Source of the DNA: Limnobacter alexandrii
Lineage (GTDB): Bacteria; Pseudomonadota; Gammaproteobacteria; Burkholderiales; Burkholderiaceae_B
NCBI RefSeq assembly: GCF_005871185.1
Contig: NZ_SWKN01000006.1
Coordinates: 457,927 to 521,926 of the forward strand
DNA: 64,000 bases
Direction of reading: 5' to 3'
The translations under genes were made by a program, and so were the position numbers. Each line of letters opens with the position of its first letter. Within the stretch, counting starts at the first letter, position 1. Shown here in pieces: positions 23,507 to 33,006 of the stretch. The notes below the pieces were generated by a model, which made no database searches, was not told the origin of the DNA, and worked only from the letters and a program-made list of their open reading frames with translations.

Positions 23507-24283
23507 ATGTCTTGGCTCGCTCTTCCTGATTTGCTCCTTGTTTTGTCGTTGGGCGCGGCTTTGGGTTTCTTCGGTGGGCTGTTTGGTATTGGGGGCGGCA
23601 TTATCGCCGTCCCGCTTTTTATTATCGGGTTTGGCATGGACCAGGCCTTGGCCCAAGGCACTGCACTGGTGTTGATGGTGCCCAATTTGCTGATTGGCTG
23701 GTGGCGCTACAACCAACACCACAAGCTGCCCTGGCTGGCCGTGGCGGCGATTGGTATCACTGCCACCGTGACCACCTGGCTAACTGCCAAGCTGGCCGTG
23801 CAACTTGATCAAGATGTACTGCACTGGATATTCAACCTGTTCATTCTGGCCGTGGGCCTGCGCATGCTGTTGCTGCGCAAGAACCCCAGTGCCACTGCAA
23901 ACAACAGCGATCAACCCCGCACGGCCACCATGCCCTTGGTTGGCGTACTGGGTGGCACCAGCATGGGTTTGCTGGGCATGGGCGGCGGCCTGGTGGCCAC
24001 ACCCATGTTAACCACGGTGTTCAAGCACACCCAAACCACGGCCCAGGCTTTGTCGCTGGCGCTGGTGGCCCCAAGTTCAGTCATGGCATTGACCACGTAT
24101 GCCAACGCGCATCGCGTGAACTGGGAATTGGGTTTACCCCTCGCTTTCGGCGGCTTGTTTACCGTGTCTGCCGGGGTGGCCATTGCCCACTACCTGCCTG
24201 AAAAAGCCCTGCGCCGAAGCTTTGCGGCGGTCATGATCATTGCTGCTTTCTGGCTGATTTTGCAATCACTACACACGCACTAA
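23507..24283 (+). CDS. TauE/SafE family sulfite/organosulfonate exporter-type membrane protein
   Basis: A 258-residue integral membrane protein with about eight hydrophobic segments arranged in two halves. Each half begins with the Gly-rich family motif: LGFFGGLFGIGGGIIAVPLF near residue 20 and TSMGLLGMGGGLVATPMLTT near residue 155. The family exports sulfite, sulfoacetate or related anions, or takes up small acids; the substrate here is unknown. The LysR regulator is divergent and likely controls it. Confidence 0.92.
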   Translation: MSWLALPDLLLVLSLGAALGFFGGLFGIGGGIIAVPLFIIGFGMDQALAQGTALVLMVPNLLIGWWRYNQHHKLPWLAVAAIGITATVTTWLTAKLAVQLDQDVLHWIFNLFILAVGLRMLLLRKNPSATANNSDQPRTATMPLVGVLGGTSMGLLGMGGGLVATPMLTTVFKHTQTTAQALSLALVAPSSVMALTTYANAHRVNWELGLPLAFGGLFTVSAGVAIAHYLPEKALRRSFAAVMIIAAFWLILQSLHTH

Positions 24284-24332
24284 GCTTTTCCGGTAAGAAT
24301 AGGGGCTTGTCCACACTTGCCCTTGTTGCTTG

Positions 24333-27200
24333 ATGAAGCTGGCGACCCTGTTTCGATTCGTGTTGTTTGCCACTTTGCTTGGCTTGGCCTCCAATGTGTG
24401 GATGGGCGAGCGTGCCGACCAGTTGCAAACCTCGCAAACAGCACTACTCACTGCCCGCCTGAATGCCATCAATGAATTGCGCCTGCTGCAATCGGAATTC
24501 GATGCACTGCAAACTTTGGTGGCCGCCTTTGTGGTCAGTAAAAACAGCCAGCACCTGGTGAACTACTACGAACTGCTGGATGCACACGCCGGTGCGCGCA
24601 AGTACGCCCAACCTGTCGACAATGTATACTGGAGCAAGCTGATTGCCGGTAACACTCAAGCTGTTCCGCTGATGCCGGCTGAGGGCGAAACCCTGGAAAG
24701 CCGCCTGCTTGCCCCACAAAACGTAGCCCCCAACTTGAGCGGAGAGCTTAAGGCCTCAGTGGACAATATTCTGGCCTTAAGCCGCAAGCTGCGCGAACGT
24801 GAGCAAATTGTGTTTGCCCTCACCCAAGGCCTGTACAACCCGGAGGCCGGCAAGTATGTCTCAGAGGCGCCGGTGCGCGACGACCTGGCCATTCAAATGT
24901 TGTTCTCGGAAGAATACCTGGGCATGAGCAATGCCATTCGCGCTGAAATTCAGGGCCGAATTCGTGCAGTCGAGCTTGGCTTTCAAACCGTAATCGCCGA
25001 GCAGGCAGACAACATCAAAGCCACTGCCAATTTCGACCTGTACCTGGGCTTGCTGGTAACGCTGATGGCCCTGCTTGGCCTGGCGGTGCTTCAACGATTT
25101 GTGGTGGCCCCCTTGCGCGACCTGAACAAGGTGAGCAAACAAATTGCGCAAGGCAATTACAACGTCACCTTGCCTGAACCACGCTTTGTGACCGAGATGA
25201 GCAACCTGGTCAAGGGCTTTGCCCTGATGATTGGCTCATTCAAACGCGAACTGGAACAAGGGGAAGCGGCGCGGTCTGCCGAGTTGATTGCGCTGGAGGC
25301 AAAAATGGGGCGAGAACGCGCCGAAGCGCAAGTGGAAGCGCGCGGCATGTTGTTGGCCAATATGAGCCATGAGATCAGAACGCCCATGAATGCCATTTTG
25401 GGCATGACCGCGCTCACCTTGAAATCCGATTTGCCCGAGCAAGAGCGCAACTACCTGTTGAAAGTGCAAGACGCGGCGAGATCGCTGCTGGGTTTGCTCA
25501 ACGACATTCTGGATTACTCCAAGGCCGAAGCGGGCATGGTGGAATTCGAGCACATTCCGTTTACGCTGGATGAAGTACTGGCCAATTCATTTCTTGCCGT
25601 GCAAAGCCAGGCTGCCAGCCGCAAACTGATGTTGCTGAACGAGATTTCACCCGGTTATTCCAATCAGCTGGGCCAGCGCCTGGTGGGCGACCCTTCCCGC
25701 TTGCGGCAGGTGCTCAGCAACCTGCTGAGCAATGCTGTGAAGTTCACGGAAAGTGGTTCAGTGCGGGTGTATTCGAAACTGCAAACCCGCTCGGACAGCG
25801 GGCTTGATTTGCGCATCGAAGTGCACGACACAGGCCAGGGCTTGAGCAAATCGCAGGTAGACCGTATTTTCGAGAAATTTGCACAAGGTGATTCAAGCGT
25901 AAGCCGTGTGTATGGCGGCACGGGCTTGGGCTTGAGTATTGCCCGCGAGTTGGTGATTCGCATGGGTGGCGAAATTTCAGTGGAAAGCACGCCGGGTGTG
26001 GGCAGTTGTTTCTGGTTCTCGGTGCCGGTGGTGTATGACAGCGATATATTGATTGAACCCTTGCCACTGGGCTACCAAAGCGGTGTGCTGTTGCACCAGC
26101 CTGGGCCTGTGGCCGATTGCGTCATGTCGGTGCTGCATGCCACTGGCATGGAAGCCACCCTGGTAAGCACCCTGGGTCAGTGCATGCGGCATTTGGATGA
26201 GAACAGCTGCGACTGGGTGTTGCTGCAATCCGATTTGCTGGACCCTGGCGAGCCGCTGCCCGCCGAACTCCTAGAGCACCTGAGCAACCCGGCTTTGCGC
26301 GTGGTGGCCATAGACCGAGACCTGCTGTCAGCCGACAGCACTCTGCTTCAACTGCTTCCCATTGAACTGAGCAAACAATTACTGCACCTGGCCCACCCGG
26401 TGTTGATGCAAGACATTTGCGCGGCACCTCGGCCGGAGTTTCAGCCAGTCGAACAGTCAAACAAAGTGCGCGAGTACCCGGACACCTTGCAAGGCAAGCG
26501 GGCTTTGGTGCTTGAAGACCACCCAGTGAACCAGGAACTGGTGTGCTCCTACCTAACGGCAGCAGGCATGCAAGTGACCATGTGCGCGCACGGCCAGGAG
26601 GCAGTTGAATTGCTGGACCCAGACGATGCGCCCGACTTTGACGTGATCATCACCGATCTTGAAATGCCGGTGATGGATGGCTATGAGTTTACAGAATGGC
26701 TGCGCGACCAAACCCGCTGGATGGACACCCCTCTCGTAGGGCTGACCGGGCATGCCTTCTCGGAAATACGCAACCGCTGTCTGGATTTGGGCATGGACGA
26801 CTTCATTGCCAAGCCTGTGGAGGCACGCGAACTGTATGCCACCTTGGCCGAGCTGCTGCGCACCGAAGTGGCATTGCCCAGGCACGCTGCACAGCAGGCA
26901 ACACCCAGACCACCTGCCTTGCCCAATTTGTTCATGGAGCACTGTGCCGACCTGCCCGCCAAGTTGCGTGGGCACTTAGACCAGCTGGACGAAGCCGCCT
27001 TCGTGCGTGAAATACATTCCATGGTGAGCCTTCTGGCCCTGCTGGGCGAAAAAGCCTTGCACCAAATATTCCGCGAATTTGAACAAGGCTTGAACAATCA
27101 AACCGTCGAAGCCAGAGAAGTGCTGGATCAAATTCGCACCGTGTGGCCTGCCTTGGTGAAGAAATATTCGGAGTTGGCTGAGAAAGCCACCCCCGCCTAG
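24333..27200 (+). CDS. Hybrid sensor histidine kinase/response regulator with HPt-like end
   Basis: A 955-residue membrane kinase. Two transmembrane segments (about 6-20 and 233-253) enclose a helical periplasmic sensor of about 210 residues, followed by HAMP. The kinase core has the phospho-accepting His 346 in MSHEIRTPMN, an N-box LSNAVKF, DTGQGL and GGTGLGLSIA. After a poorly conserved spacer comes a receiver with phospho-acceptor Asp 775 (IITDLEMPVMDG) and Lys in AKPVEA. The end resembles an HPt module with His 895 in REIHSMVSLL, although the usual SLKG context is lost. ATG 24333 follows a TTG codon at 24330. It stands alone; no partner output gene is next to it. Confidence 0.9.
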   Translation: MKLATLFRFVLFATLLGLASNVWMGERADQLQTSQTALLTARLNAINELRLLQSEFDALQTLVAAFVVSKNSQHLVNYYELLDAHAGARKYAQPVDNVYWSKLIAGNTQAVPLMPAEGETLESRLLAPQNVAPNLSGELKASVDNILALSRKLREREQIVFALTQGLYNPEAGKYVSEAPVRDDLAIQMLFSEEYLGMSNAIRAEIQGRIRAVELGFQTVIAEQADNIKATANFDLYLGLLVTLMALLGLAVLQRFVVAPLRDLNKVSKQIAQGNYNVTLPEPRFVTEMSNLVKGFALMIGSFKRELEQGEAARSAELIALEAKMGRERAEAQVEARGMLLANMSHEIRTPMNAILGMTALTLKSDLPEQERNYLLKVQDAARSLLGLLNDILDYSKAEAGMVEFEHIPFTLDEVLANSFLAVQSQAASRKLMLLNEISPGYSNQLGQRLVGDPSRLRQVLSNLLSNAVKFTESGSVRVYSKLQTRSDSGLDLRIEVHDTGQGLSKSQVDRIFEKFAQGDSSVSRVYGGTGLGLSIARELVIRMGGEISVESTPGVGSCFWFSVPVVYDSDILIEPLPLGYQSGVLLHQPGPVADCVMSVLHATGMEATLVSTLGQCMRHLDENSCDWVLLQSDLLDPGEPLPAELLEHLSNPALRVVAIDRDLLSADSTLLQLLPIELSKQLLHLAHPVLMQDICAAPRPEFQPVEQSNKVREYPDTLQGKRALVLEDHPVNQELVCSYLTAAGMQVTMCAHGQEAVELLDPDDAPDFDVIITDLEMPVMDGYEFTEWLRDQTRWMDTPLVGLTGHAFSEIRNRCLDLGMDDFIAKPVEARELYATLAELLRTEVALPRHAAQQATPRPPALPNLFMEHCADLPAKLRGHLDQLDEAAFVREIHSMVSLLALLGEKALHQIFREFEQGLNNQTVEAREVLDQIRTVWPALVKKYSELAEKATPA

Positions 27201-27325
27201 GGGAAACCTATCCCCACAAATGGTGAACCTCCCCGTAAACGGTGAACCCTCACCTATGCGATGCCACACCAGTAATTTGCCGACGACAATACATAAACGA
27301 TGAACGGCAAGGCACTGGATTCAGC

Positions 27326-27892
27326 ATGACCATTCGAGCACCCTACCAAGTGCTGCACAGCAGCCCTTACAAAAAGTACTCCTTCGAGCGCGAGGTGTTT
27401 TTTGAAACGCTGGGTGCCTGCTGGGCATTGAGTTCCCGCAACGTCAGCGGCCTGTTCGCCATGCAGTTGCAAATTGACTTAAGCCGTGTGCAGTTGTTGT
27501 ACGGCGTACCCAGTTCGCATTTGCCCGAACCACTGCTGTTTCAATTCTTGAATGTGTTTCAAACCCGGCCACGCAATGGCGCGCATGCACAACACATGCA
27601 TGCTGAGCACAATGCGCTGGAATTGATTGAAGACATGAATGAAGCGGACTTCCTGAACTTCACCACTGGCTTTCAAGACGCGGTGAATCAAATTCTTGAA
27701 CCGCTGGATTGCTGGACCAAAGAATGTCAGCAAGCCCACCTCGCCCTGAAATACTATGGCCTGAACCTGGTGGAGACGGGCATGCGTGAATCGAAATTCA
27801 AGCGCACCTACGCTGACCTGTTGGTGAACTACCTGCTGACCACACAGCGCGTGTTCTTGCAGGAAAGCAAAACCTCCACTTACAACCTTTAA
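27326..27892 (+). CDS. Hypothetical protein, conserved-looking
   Basis: A 188-residue cytoplasmic protein I do not recognise. It opens MTIRAPYQVLHSSPYKKYSF, has a central His-rich stretch (RPRNGAHAQHMHAEHNALEL) and a helical C-terminal half. No signal peptide, membrane segment or nucleotide motif. ATG 27326 is chosen because the open frame upstream (from 27242) has poor coding character and overlaps GGTGAACC repeats. It converges with the lipase-like gene (15 bases between their ends). Codon use resembles the neighbouring core genes, so it is probably a genuine gene. Confidence 0.65.
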   Translation: MTIRAPYQVLHSSPYKKYSFEREVFFETLGACWALSSRNVSGLFAMQLQIDLSRVQLLYGVPSSHLPEPLLFQFLNVFQTRPRNGAHAQHMHAEHNALELIEDMNEADFLNFTTGFQDAVNQILEPLDCWTKECQQAHLALKYYGLNLVETGMRESKFKRTYADLLVNYLLTTQRVFLQESKTSTYNL

Positions 27893-27907
27893 TCGCGCCG
27901 CCAGGTT

Positions 27908-29191
27908 TCACCCTAAGCGCGGGCGCAGGTGCTGGCGCAACACCATTTTCAATTCAAGAAAGACATCGGGATCGTTCAGCAAAGTCATGTGGTGCTTTTG
28001 CGCAAAGGTGACCCGTTGTGCTTTGCCACTGTCGTCGGCCAATGCAGAATCGGGAGTCACCAAACCATCGCCCACGGTGGTGTTCAACCACGATGAGGTG
28101 TGGTCGCCAATCGTAGAGCCGATGAGGTGAAACATCACTTCTTGCCCGTCGCGGGTTTGCAGGGCACCAAGGCCATGATCCAGATCACGAATGCCGCGTG
28201 AACGCACGCCCAACACCCGCCCAATGGGTTTGGACAATTCAAATTTGCCAAACAATTGCTCGCCTGCCGCAGCCAAACGGGCCAGCGGTGCGCCAGCATG
28301 TGGAGAACCCAAACACACCACATCGCGAATGGCGCGCTTCAAAATAATGTCGTCATCAGTCAGCGCTTCAACCACCGCACGACTGACCAAACCTCCCATG
28401 CTGTGGCCCACCAGGGTAATGCCTTCAACAGCCACGGGCCAGTTGCGCACCAGCTTGTTCAACATGCGCTTGAACTGACGGGCATTGGAATCAATGTTGC
28501 GGCCGGTGTTGTAACGCAGGTAAAGCGAAGTGACCGGGAAATCGTCTTGCAGCTTCTCGCCATAAGGGCGTGTGGCGGGCTCGCTGGGGTTGTAATACAT
28601 CTGCCAGCTGTCTTCGTTGCAGCACAGGCCATGCACAAAAATAACGAGATGGTTTTGTGCATCGGGAAACTGCGCCATCAGTGCGGCCTGGTCTGCTTCC
28701 AAAGCCTGACCGTTGGCATACAGATTCATGTGCACTTGCATGGGGTTGCGTGTGGCCACCAAATGGTCACCAAACACACCATTGATTGCACTTGAAATGG
28801 CAGAGATCCGTTTGTCGGTTTTTGCATTCGGTACGCTGGGCACGGGTAGGTGGTCCACATCGTCCATCAACTCGCCACCCATGGCCTGGTCGATAATTTG
28901 TGGCGAGGCCAAACTTTGGTTGGCTTGCCGCACTACCCAGGCCGCACCGGAAAACACGCCTTTACCGGCCTCGCGCACAGCGCCATACACCAGGTCGGTA
29001 ATTTCATTGTGAACCGATTCAACAGGTTTGCTGGCATTGAGCGTGGCTGTACCCACAGCCTTGAATGGCATGTCGCTGATGGCCCTGTGAAATTCATGCA
29101 CGCGGGTGGTGGCTTGCGCAATGGTGTCACCCACAAACATCAAGGTGCCTTCCAGTTTTTCGCCAGTGCTGGGTGTTTCTTTTTTGCTCAT
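27908..29191 (-). CDS. Lipase-like alpha/beta hydrolase (PGAP1-type)
   Basis: A 427-residue protein with an alpha/beta-hydrolase core: oxyanion region LVIFVHGLCCNEDSW, nucleophile elbow GHSMGG (Ser near residue 285), a following PGAP1/DUF676-like segment VVCLGSPHAGAPLARLA, and a probable catalytic His in QKHHMTLLNDPDVF near the C-terminus. The N-terminal 150 residues are helical and lack a signal peptide. ATG 29191 has GGAGAC 7 bases upstream; longer frames upstream are not supported. Probable esterase or lipase; the natural substrate is unknown. Confidence 0.82.
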   Translation of the reverse strand: MSKKETPSTGEKLEGTLMFVGDTIAQATTRVHEFHRAISDMPFKAVGTATLNASKPVESVHNEITDLVYGAVREAGKGVFSGAAWVVRQANQSLASPQIIDQAMGGELMDDVDHLPVPSVPNAKTDKRISAISSAINGVFGDHLVATRNPMQVHMNLYANGQALEADQAALMAQFPDAQNHLVIFVHGLCCNEDSWQMYYNPSEPATRPYGEKLQDDFPVTSLYLRYNTGRNIDSNARQFKRMLNKLVRNWPVAVEGITLVGHSMGGLVSRAVVEALTDDDIILKRAIRDVVCLGSPHAGAPLARLAAAGEQLFGKFELSKPIGRVLGVRSRGIRDLDHGLGALQTRDGQEVMFHLIGSTIGDHTSSWLNTTVGDGLVTPDSALADDSGKAQRVTFAQKHHMTLLNDPDVFLELKMVLRQHLRPRLG

Positions 29192-29280
29192 GCGTTGTCT
29201 CCGGACTATTAGTGAACAAATGTACACTGAATGCATTTTTCGCGCTAGAAATTCAACTCTAACGGTGACAGCCCTGTGTT

Positions 29281-30267
29281 CTATTTGACCGTTTTCGACA
29301 AGCCAAAGCAATAGGCCCAGTACACCAGCCCAATGAACAAATACCCTTCCAGGTAAAAACTGCGCCACTGTACATCGCCAGCCAATGCAAGGCTGAGCGA
29401 ACCAGTCAATTCAAACAAAGCCACGATGGTGACCAGTGAACATTCCTTGAACAAGGTGACAAAACTGTTGGTCAGGCTGGGCAGGCATGCACGTATGGCC
29501 TGCGGCAACACCACATGTACATTGCGCTGAACCACATTCAAACCCAGCGCCTTGGCGGCTTGGCCTTGGCCCTGCGGCACCGCTTGCAATCCACCACGCA
29601 ACACTTCTGCCAAATAAGCGGCGCTAAACAGGGCAATGGTCAGCAGCACGCGTGTAAACAAATCTAGCCCCTCGCCGGGCAGCCACAAGGGCAATACAAA
29701 TGCAGCGAGAAACAGCACGGTGACCAGCGGCAAAGCGCGCAGCAACTCGATGTAGGCAATGCAAAACCGCCGCAAGGGTGCAAATGGCGATTGCCGCCCC
29801 AAGGCCAGCAACAGCGCCAGCGGAAATGCCAAGCCAAACCCCACAGTGCTTAAGATCAAGGTAAGTGGCAAGCCACCCCACAGGTTGGTGGGCACCGTGG
29901 GCATGGTGGCAAAACCACCATGAAGCAATGCGGCGCTTAAGGGCACTGCGATTGCCCACAAGGTGAACGCTGTGTTGGGCTTGAAAATTCGGGCGGCGGT
30001 TGCGAACAACAAGGCCGACCACACCACCAGCACCGTGGCTGCGCGCCATTGTTCTTCTACCGGGTAACGGCCAAACAAAATAAGGCGCCATTTTTCAGCC
30101 ACCACGCCCCAGCAGGCACCCTGCCCCGCAGCTTGTTGGCAGGCTTGCAAATCAGGGCGAAACACCGCACTAAGCAGTGCCCAATCCAATAGCGCCCAGG
30201 CCAATGGGGCCAACAACACGGGCAAGGCCACCCACAGAAAACGATTAAGCAACACGGCGGGGTTCAC
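29281..30267 (-). CDS. Amino-acid ABC transporter permease (AapM/BztC-like)
   Basis: A 328-residue inner-membrane permease of the polar amino-acid family. The N-terminal half carries extra membrane segments (FLWVALPVLLAPLAWALLDW), as in AapM; the conserved transport domain includes GGLPLTLILSTVGFG, ELLRALPLVTVLF and the EAA loop AEVLRGGLQAVPQGQGQAAKALG. GTG 30267 overlaps the preceding permease stop (GTGA), so the two are translationally coupled. It is the second of two permeases after the binding protein. No ATP-binding subunit gene follows; the next gene downstream is the lipase-like hydrolase. Confidence 0.88.
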   Translation of the reverse strand: MNPAVLLNRFLWVALPVLLAPLAWALLDWALLSAVFRPDLQACQQAAGQGACWGVVAEKWRLILFGRYPVEEQWRAATVLVVWSALLFATAARIFKPNTAFTLWAIAVPLSAALLHGGFATMPTVPTNLWGGLPLTLILSTVGFGLAFPLALLLALGRQSPFAPLRRFCIAYIELLRALPLVTVLFLAAFVLPLWLPGEGLDLFTRVLLTIALFSAAYLAEVLRGGLQAVPQGQGQAAKALGLNVVQRNVHVVLPQAIRACLPSLTNSFVTLFKECSLVTIVALFELTGSLSLALAGDVQWRSFYLEGYLFIGLVYWAYCFGLSKTVK

Positions 30268-31091
30268 AAGGCCCCCCGATTCACACGTGCGTTGAGCACA
30301 TTCATCAAACCAGCAGCCACAGCGCTCAACAGGGCGTAAGTGATCAAGATAATCAGCACGCACTCCACAGCTTTGCCACTTTGATTAATTGCCGTGTTGG
30401 CCACGGACACCAATTCCGGATAGCCCACCGCCACACCCAGCGATGCATTTTTAAGCAAATTCAAATACTGGTTGGACAATGAAGGCACCACCACGCGCAA
30501 GGCCAAAGGCAACACCACGTAGCGGGTAGTTTGGGCGGTGTTCAGGCCCAAAGCCAAAGCACCTTGCCGCATGCCAGGCTTCACGGCTTGTACCCCCGCA
30601 CGCACAACTTCAGCAACAAAGGCAGCGGTGTACACCACCAGTGCAAGCAGCACGGCCAGGTATTCCGGGCTGAGTACCCAGCCGCCTTCGATCGAAAAAC
30701 GCCCGCGCACAGGTGCCTCGGAAAATGTGGGAAAAGCCAAACCGCTTTTGCTTAAGAACACCGAGTCGCCCCAAGACCAGGCCTGGCTGGCAATGGGCAA
30801 AAACTGGGTGATGGCAAAGTAAATGGCCAGCAGTTGAAGCAACAAGGGCACATTTCGAAACAGGTTGATATAGCCCCTGCACAAACCTTTCAATAGCGGG
30901 TGGTGGGCCAACTGCCCCAAGCCAATGAACAGGCCCAACAGGGTGCTTAGCACCAAGGCAGGCAAGCCCACCTTCAGTGTGTTGAGCAAACCCGCCAACA
31001 GTATTTGCCAGTAGGGCGAGCTGAAGGCCACTTGCAGCCAGCCTTCACTGAGGCCAAAACCGGCGGGGTCGGTCAGGAATTCAAAGTTCAC
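30264..31091 (-). CDS. Amino-acid ABC transporter permease (AapQ/BztB-like)
   Basis: A 275-residue membrane protein with the features of AapQ-type permeases: AGLLNTLKVGLPALVLSTLL at the start of the transport domain, NLFRNVPLLLQLLAIYFAI, the exported loop with FLSKSGLAFP, and the EAA loop EVVRAGVQAVKPGMRQGALALG. The start is GTG at 31091, 12 bases after the binding-protein stop. It pairs with the AapM-like protein to form the membrane channel for import of polar amino acids or opines. Confidence 0.9.
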   Translation of the reverse strand: MNFEFLTDPAGFGLSEGWLQVAFSSPYWQILLAGLLNTLKVGLPALVLSTLLGLFIGLGQLAHHPLLKGLCRGYINLFRNVPLLLQLLAIYFAITQFLPIASQAWSWGDSVFLSKSGLAFPTFSEAPVRGRFSIEGGWVLSPEYLAVLLALVVYTAAFVAEVVRAGVQAVKPGMRQGALALGLNTAQTTRYVVLPLALRVVVPSLSNQYLNLLKNASLGVAVGYPELVSVANTAINQSGKAVECVLIILITYALLSAVAAGLMNVLNARVNRGAL

Positions 31092-31103
31092 CGGTGCACA
31101 CCT

Positions 31104-32123
31104 TCAACGCAAAGGTGGGGCATACATCAGCCCGCCCTGAGTCCACAAGGCGTTCAAACCACGCTCCAGTTTCAAAGGCGATTGCCTGCCCAAATTGGCC
31201 TCGAACACCTCGCCGTAATTGCCCACTTGTTGAAGAATTTTTACCACCCAGTCGCGCGGCAAGCCCAGTGGCTTGCCCAGGTTTTCTGCACCGCCCAGCA
31301 AGCGCTGCACGGCCGGGTTTTTGCTGTTCAGCGCTTCGTCGATGTTGGCTTTTCCCACACCCAGTTCTTCGGCTTCGATCATCGCAAACACCACCCACTT
31401 CACGATGGCGAAAAACTCGTCATCCCCACGCTGCACGGCAGGGCCCAGTGGTTCTTTGGAAAACACTTCAGGCAGCACCACGTAATCATCGGGCTTGCCG
31501 CTCTGGCTGCTTTTCAAACCAATCAGTGCCGACACATCGGTTGAAAAAGCCTGGCAACGCCCACTGAAAAAAGCTTTGTAAGCCGCCTCGAAGTTGTCGT
31601 AAACAATGGCCTTGGCTGTGATGCCTTGCGTGCCCAGGTAAGTACTCAGGTTTTTCTCGTTGGTGGTGCCTGACTGCACACATATTTCAGCGCCCTTCAA
31701 TTCTTTGGCGCTTTTCACGCCAAAGCGTTTGTGCATCAAAATGCCTTGCCCATCGTAATAGGTGATCGCGGCAAAGTGTGCATTCAAACCAGCATCACGG
31801 CTTAATGTCCAGGTGGTGTTGCGTGAAAGGATATCGATTTGCCCAGCCTGCAGCGCGGCAAAACGCTGTTGCGAACTAAGCGGCGTAAACTGCACTTTCT
31901 GAGCGTCGCCCAGCACGGCTGCGGCCACGGCACGGCACACAGCCACATCCAGCCCGCGCCACTGCCCGTCGCTGCCCAAGGCAGAAAAACCGGCCACACC
32001 ACTGCTGACGCCGCAGCGCACGGCATCGCGCTTTTTGATTGATTCAAGCACCGGGCCTGCATGCGCTGCGTTTGCAAAACACAAAGCAATCAACACACCA
32101 CAATACAATTTGAACACCTTCAC
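31104..32123 (-). CDS. Amino-acid ABC transporter substrate-binding protein (AapJ/BztA-like)
   Basis: A 339-residue periplasmic protein with a signal peptide ending ALCFANAAHA and the family-3 binding core: IKKRDAVRCGVSSGVAGFSA, GQWRGLDVAVCRAVAAAVLG, then QIDILSRNTTWTLSRD (Arg of the amino-acid carboxylate site). It is followed directly by two permeases. GTG 32123 overlaps the stop of the YdcF gene (GTGA), so the operon runs ydcF-like, binding protein, permease, permease. General L-amino-acid uptake is the expected role. Confidence 0.9.
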   Translation of the reverse strand: MKVFKLYCGVLIALCFANAAHAGPVLESIKKRDAVRCGVSSGVAGFSALGSDGQWRGLDVAVCRAVAAAVLGDAQKVQFTPLSSQQRFAALQAGQIDILSRNTTWTLSRDAGLNAHFAAITYYDGQGILMHKRFGVKSAKELKGAEICVQSGTTNEKNLSTYLGTQGITAKAIVYDNFEAAYKAFFSGRCQAFSTDVSALIGLKSSQSGKPDDYVVLPEVFSKEPLGPAVQRGDDEFFAIVKWVVFAMIEAEELGVGKANIDEALNSKNPAVQRLLGGAENLGKPLGLPRDWVVKILQQVGNYGEVFEANLGRQSPLKLERGLNALWTQGGLMYAPPLR

Positions 32124-32965
32124 TGGCTGCCCCCCGATTCATAGGCACCACTCACTTTCAACTGCAAACGGCCCAGGTGCTCTTTAATCGCAATGGTGCT
32201 TTCGTCCAGGGCCTGAGGTTTGGGTAGCCATTCCCAAAATGCGCGGTCTTCGTTCAACACACGGATGTCGGTGCGCACCGGGTACACGGTAAAGCCCGCT
32301 TTTTCAAACCACAACACCGAACGGCCCATGTGGAAGGCCGAGGTGACCAGCGCAATGCTGCGCTCGCCTTCACCCAATAATTCTCGGGTGCGAAGTGCAT
32401 TCTCGAAAGTGGTGCGCGATTGGTCTTCGATCAACATGGCCTGGTCTGGCACGCCCATGTCGAGCATGAACATTTTCATGCCGGGGGCTTCGGCTTCCTT
32501 GCGCGGGTCGGCTGAAAATTGCCCGCCGCTGAGCACCAGGCGCGGGGCAATACCCTGCTTGTACAACCTTGCGCCTTGCCAAACCCGGTCGCCTGCGTCG
32601 TTCACATCTGGCAGTGCGCGCACACCAGCGTATGTGCCCTCCAGCCCACCACCCAACACCACAATGGCGTCCACTTGTTCAGCCAAAGGTCGGCTGGCCT
32701 CCATGACCAAGGCCTCGTCTTCCAAAGGACCCAGCAGGGCTTCACCCACCCAGGGCAGGCTGAACGCCAACAACTGCAACTGGGCCAAAACAACTACCCG
32801 CGCGCGCCAGGGGCTTGGCAGCACCATGCCGAACATGGACAAGGCAATCCACAACCCCAAAGGGCTTAGCAACCAGATGGCGTATTTGGTTAGCTCTGCA
32901 GCCAAGGCATTCTCCGCAAATAAACTCAAGGCCCATTGTAGACGTGTCACTACGCCTGCAAGCAC
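32120..32965 (-). CDS. YdcF family protein (DUF218)
   Basis: A 281-residue protein with two N-terminal membrane segments (about 28-45 and 53-72) and a periplasmic DUF218 domain: VDAIVVLGGGLEGTYAGVRAL, then LVLSGGQ, EDQSRTTFENALRTRELL and SIALVTSAFHMGRSVLWFEKAG. These match SanA/ElyC/YdcF proteins, which affect envelope polysaccharide metabolism. The start is a GTG at 32965 (a second GTG at 32950 is also possible). Its stop overlaps the amino-acid binding-protein start, so they share an mRNA, although a functional link is not obvious. Confidence 0.88.
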   Translation of the reverse strand: MLAGVVTRLQWALSLFAENALAAELTKYAIWLLSPLGLWIALSMFGMVLPSPWRARVVVLAQLQLLAFSLPWVGEALLGPLEDEALVMEASRPLAEQVDAIVVLGGGLEGTYAGVRALPDVNDAGDRVWQGARLYKQGIAPRLVLSGGQFSADPRKEAEAPGMKMFMLDMGVPDQAMLIEDQSRTTFENALRTRELLGEGERSIALVTSAFHMGRSVLWFEKAGFTVYPVRTDIRVLNEDRAFWEWLPKPQALDESTIAIKEHLGRLQLKVSGAYESGGSQ

Positions 32966-33006
32966 GCTACACTGCGTTCTTCAACCACTCATGCGTGCCC
33001 GTTACC

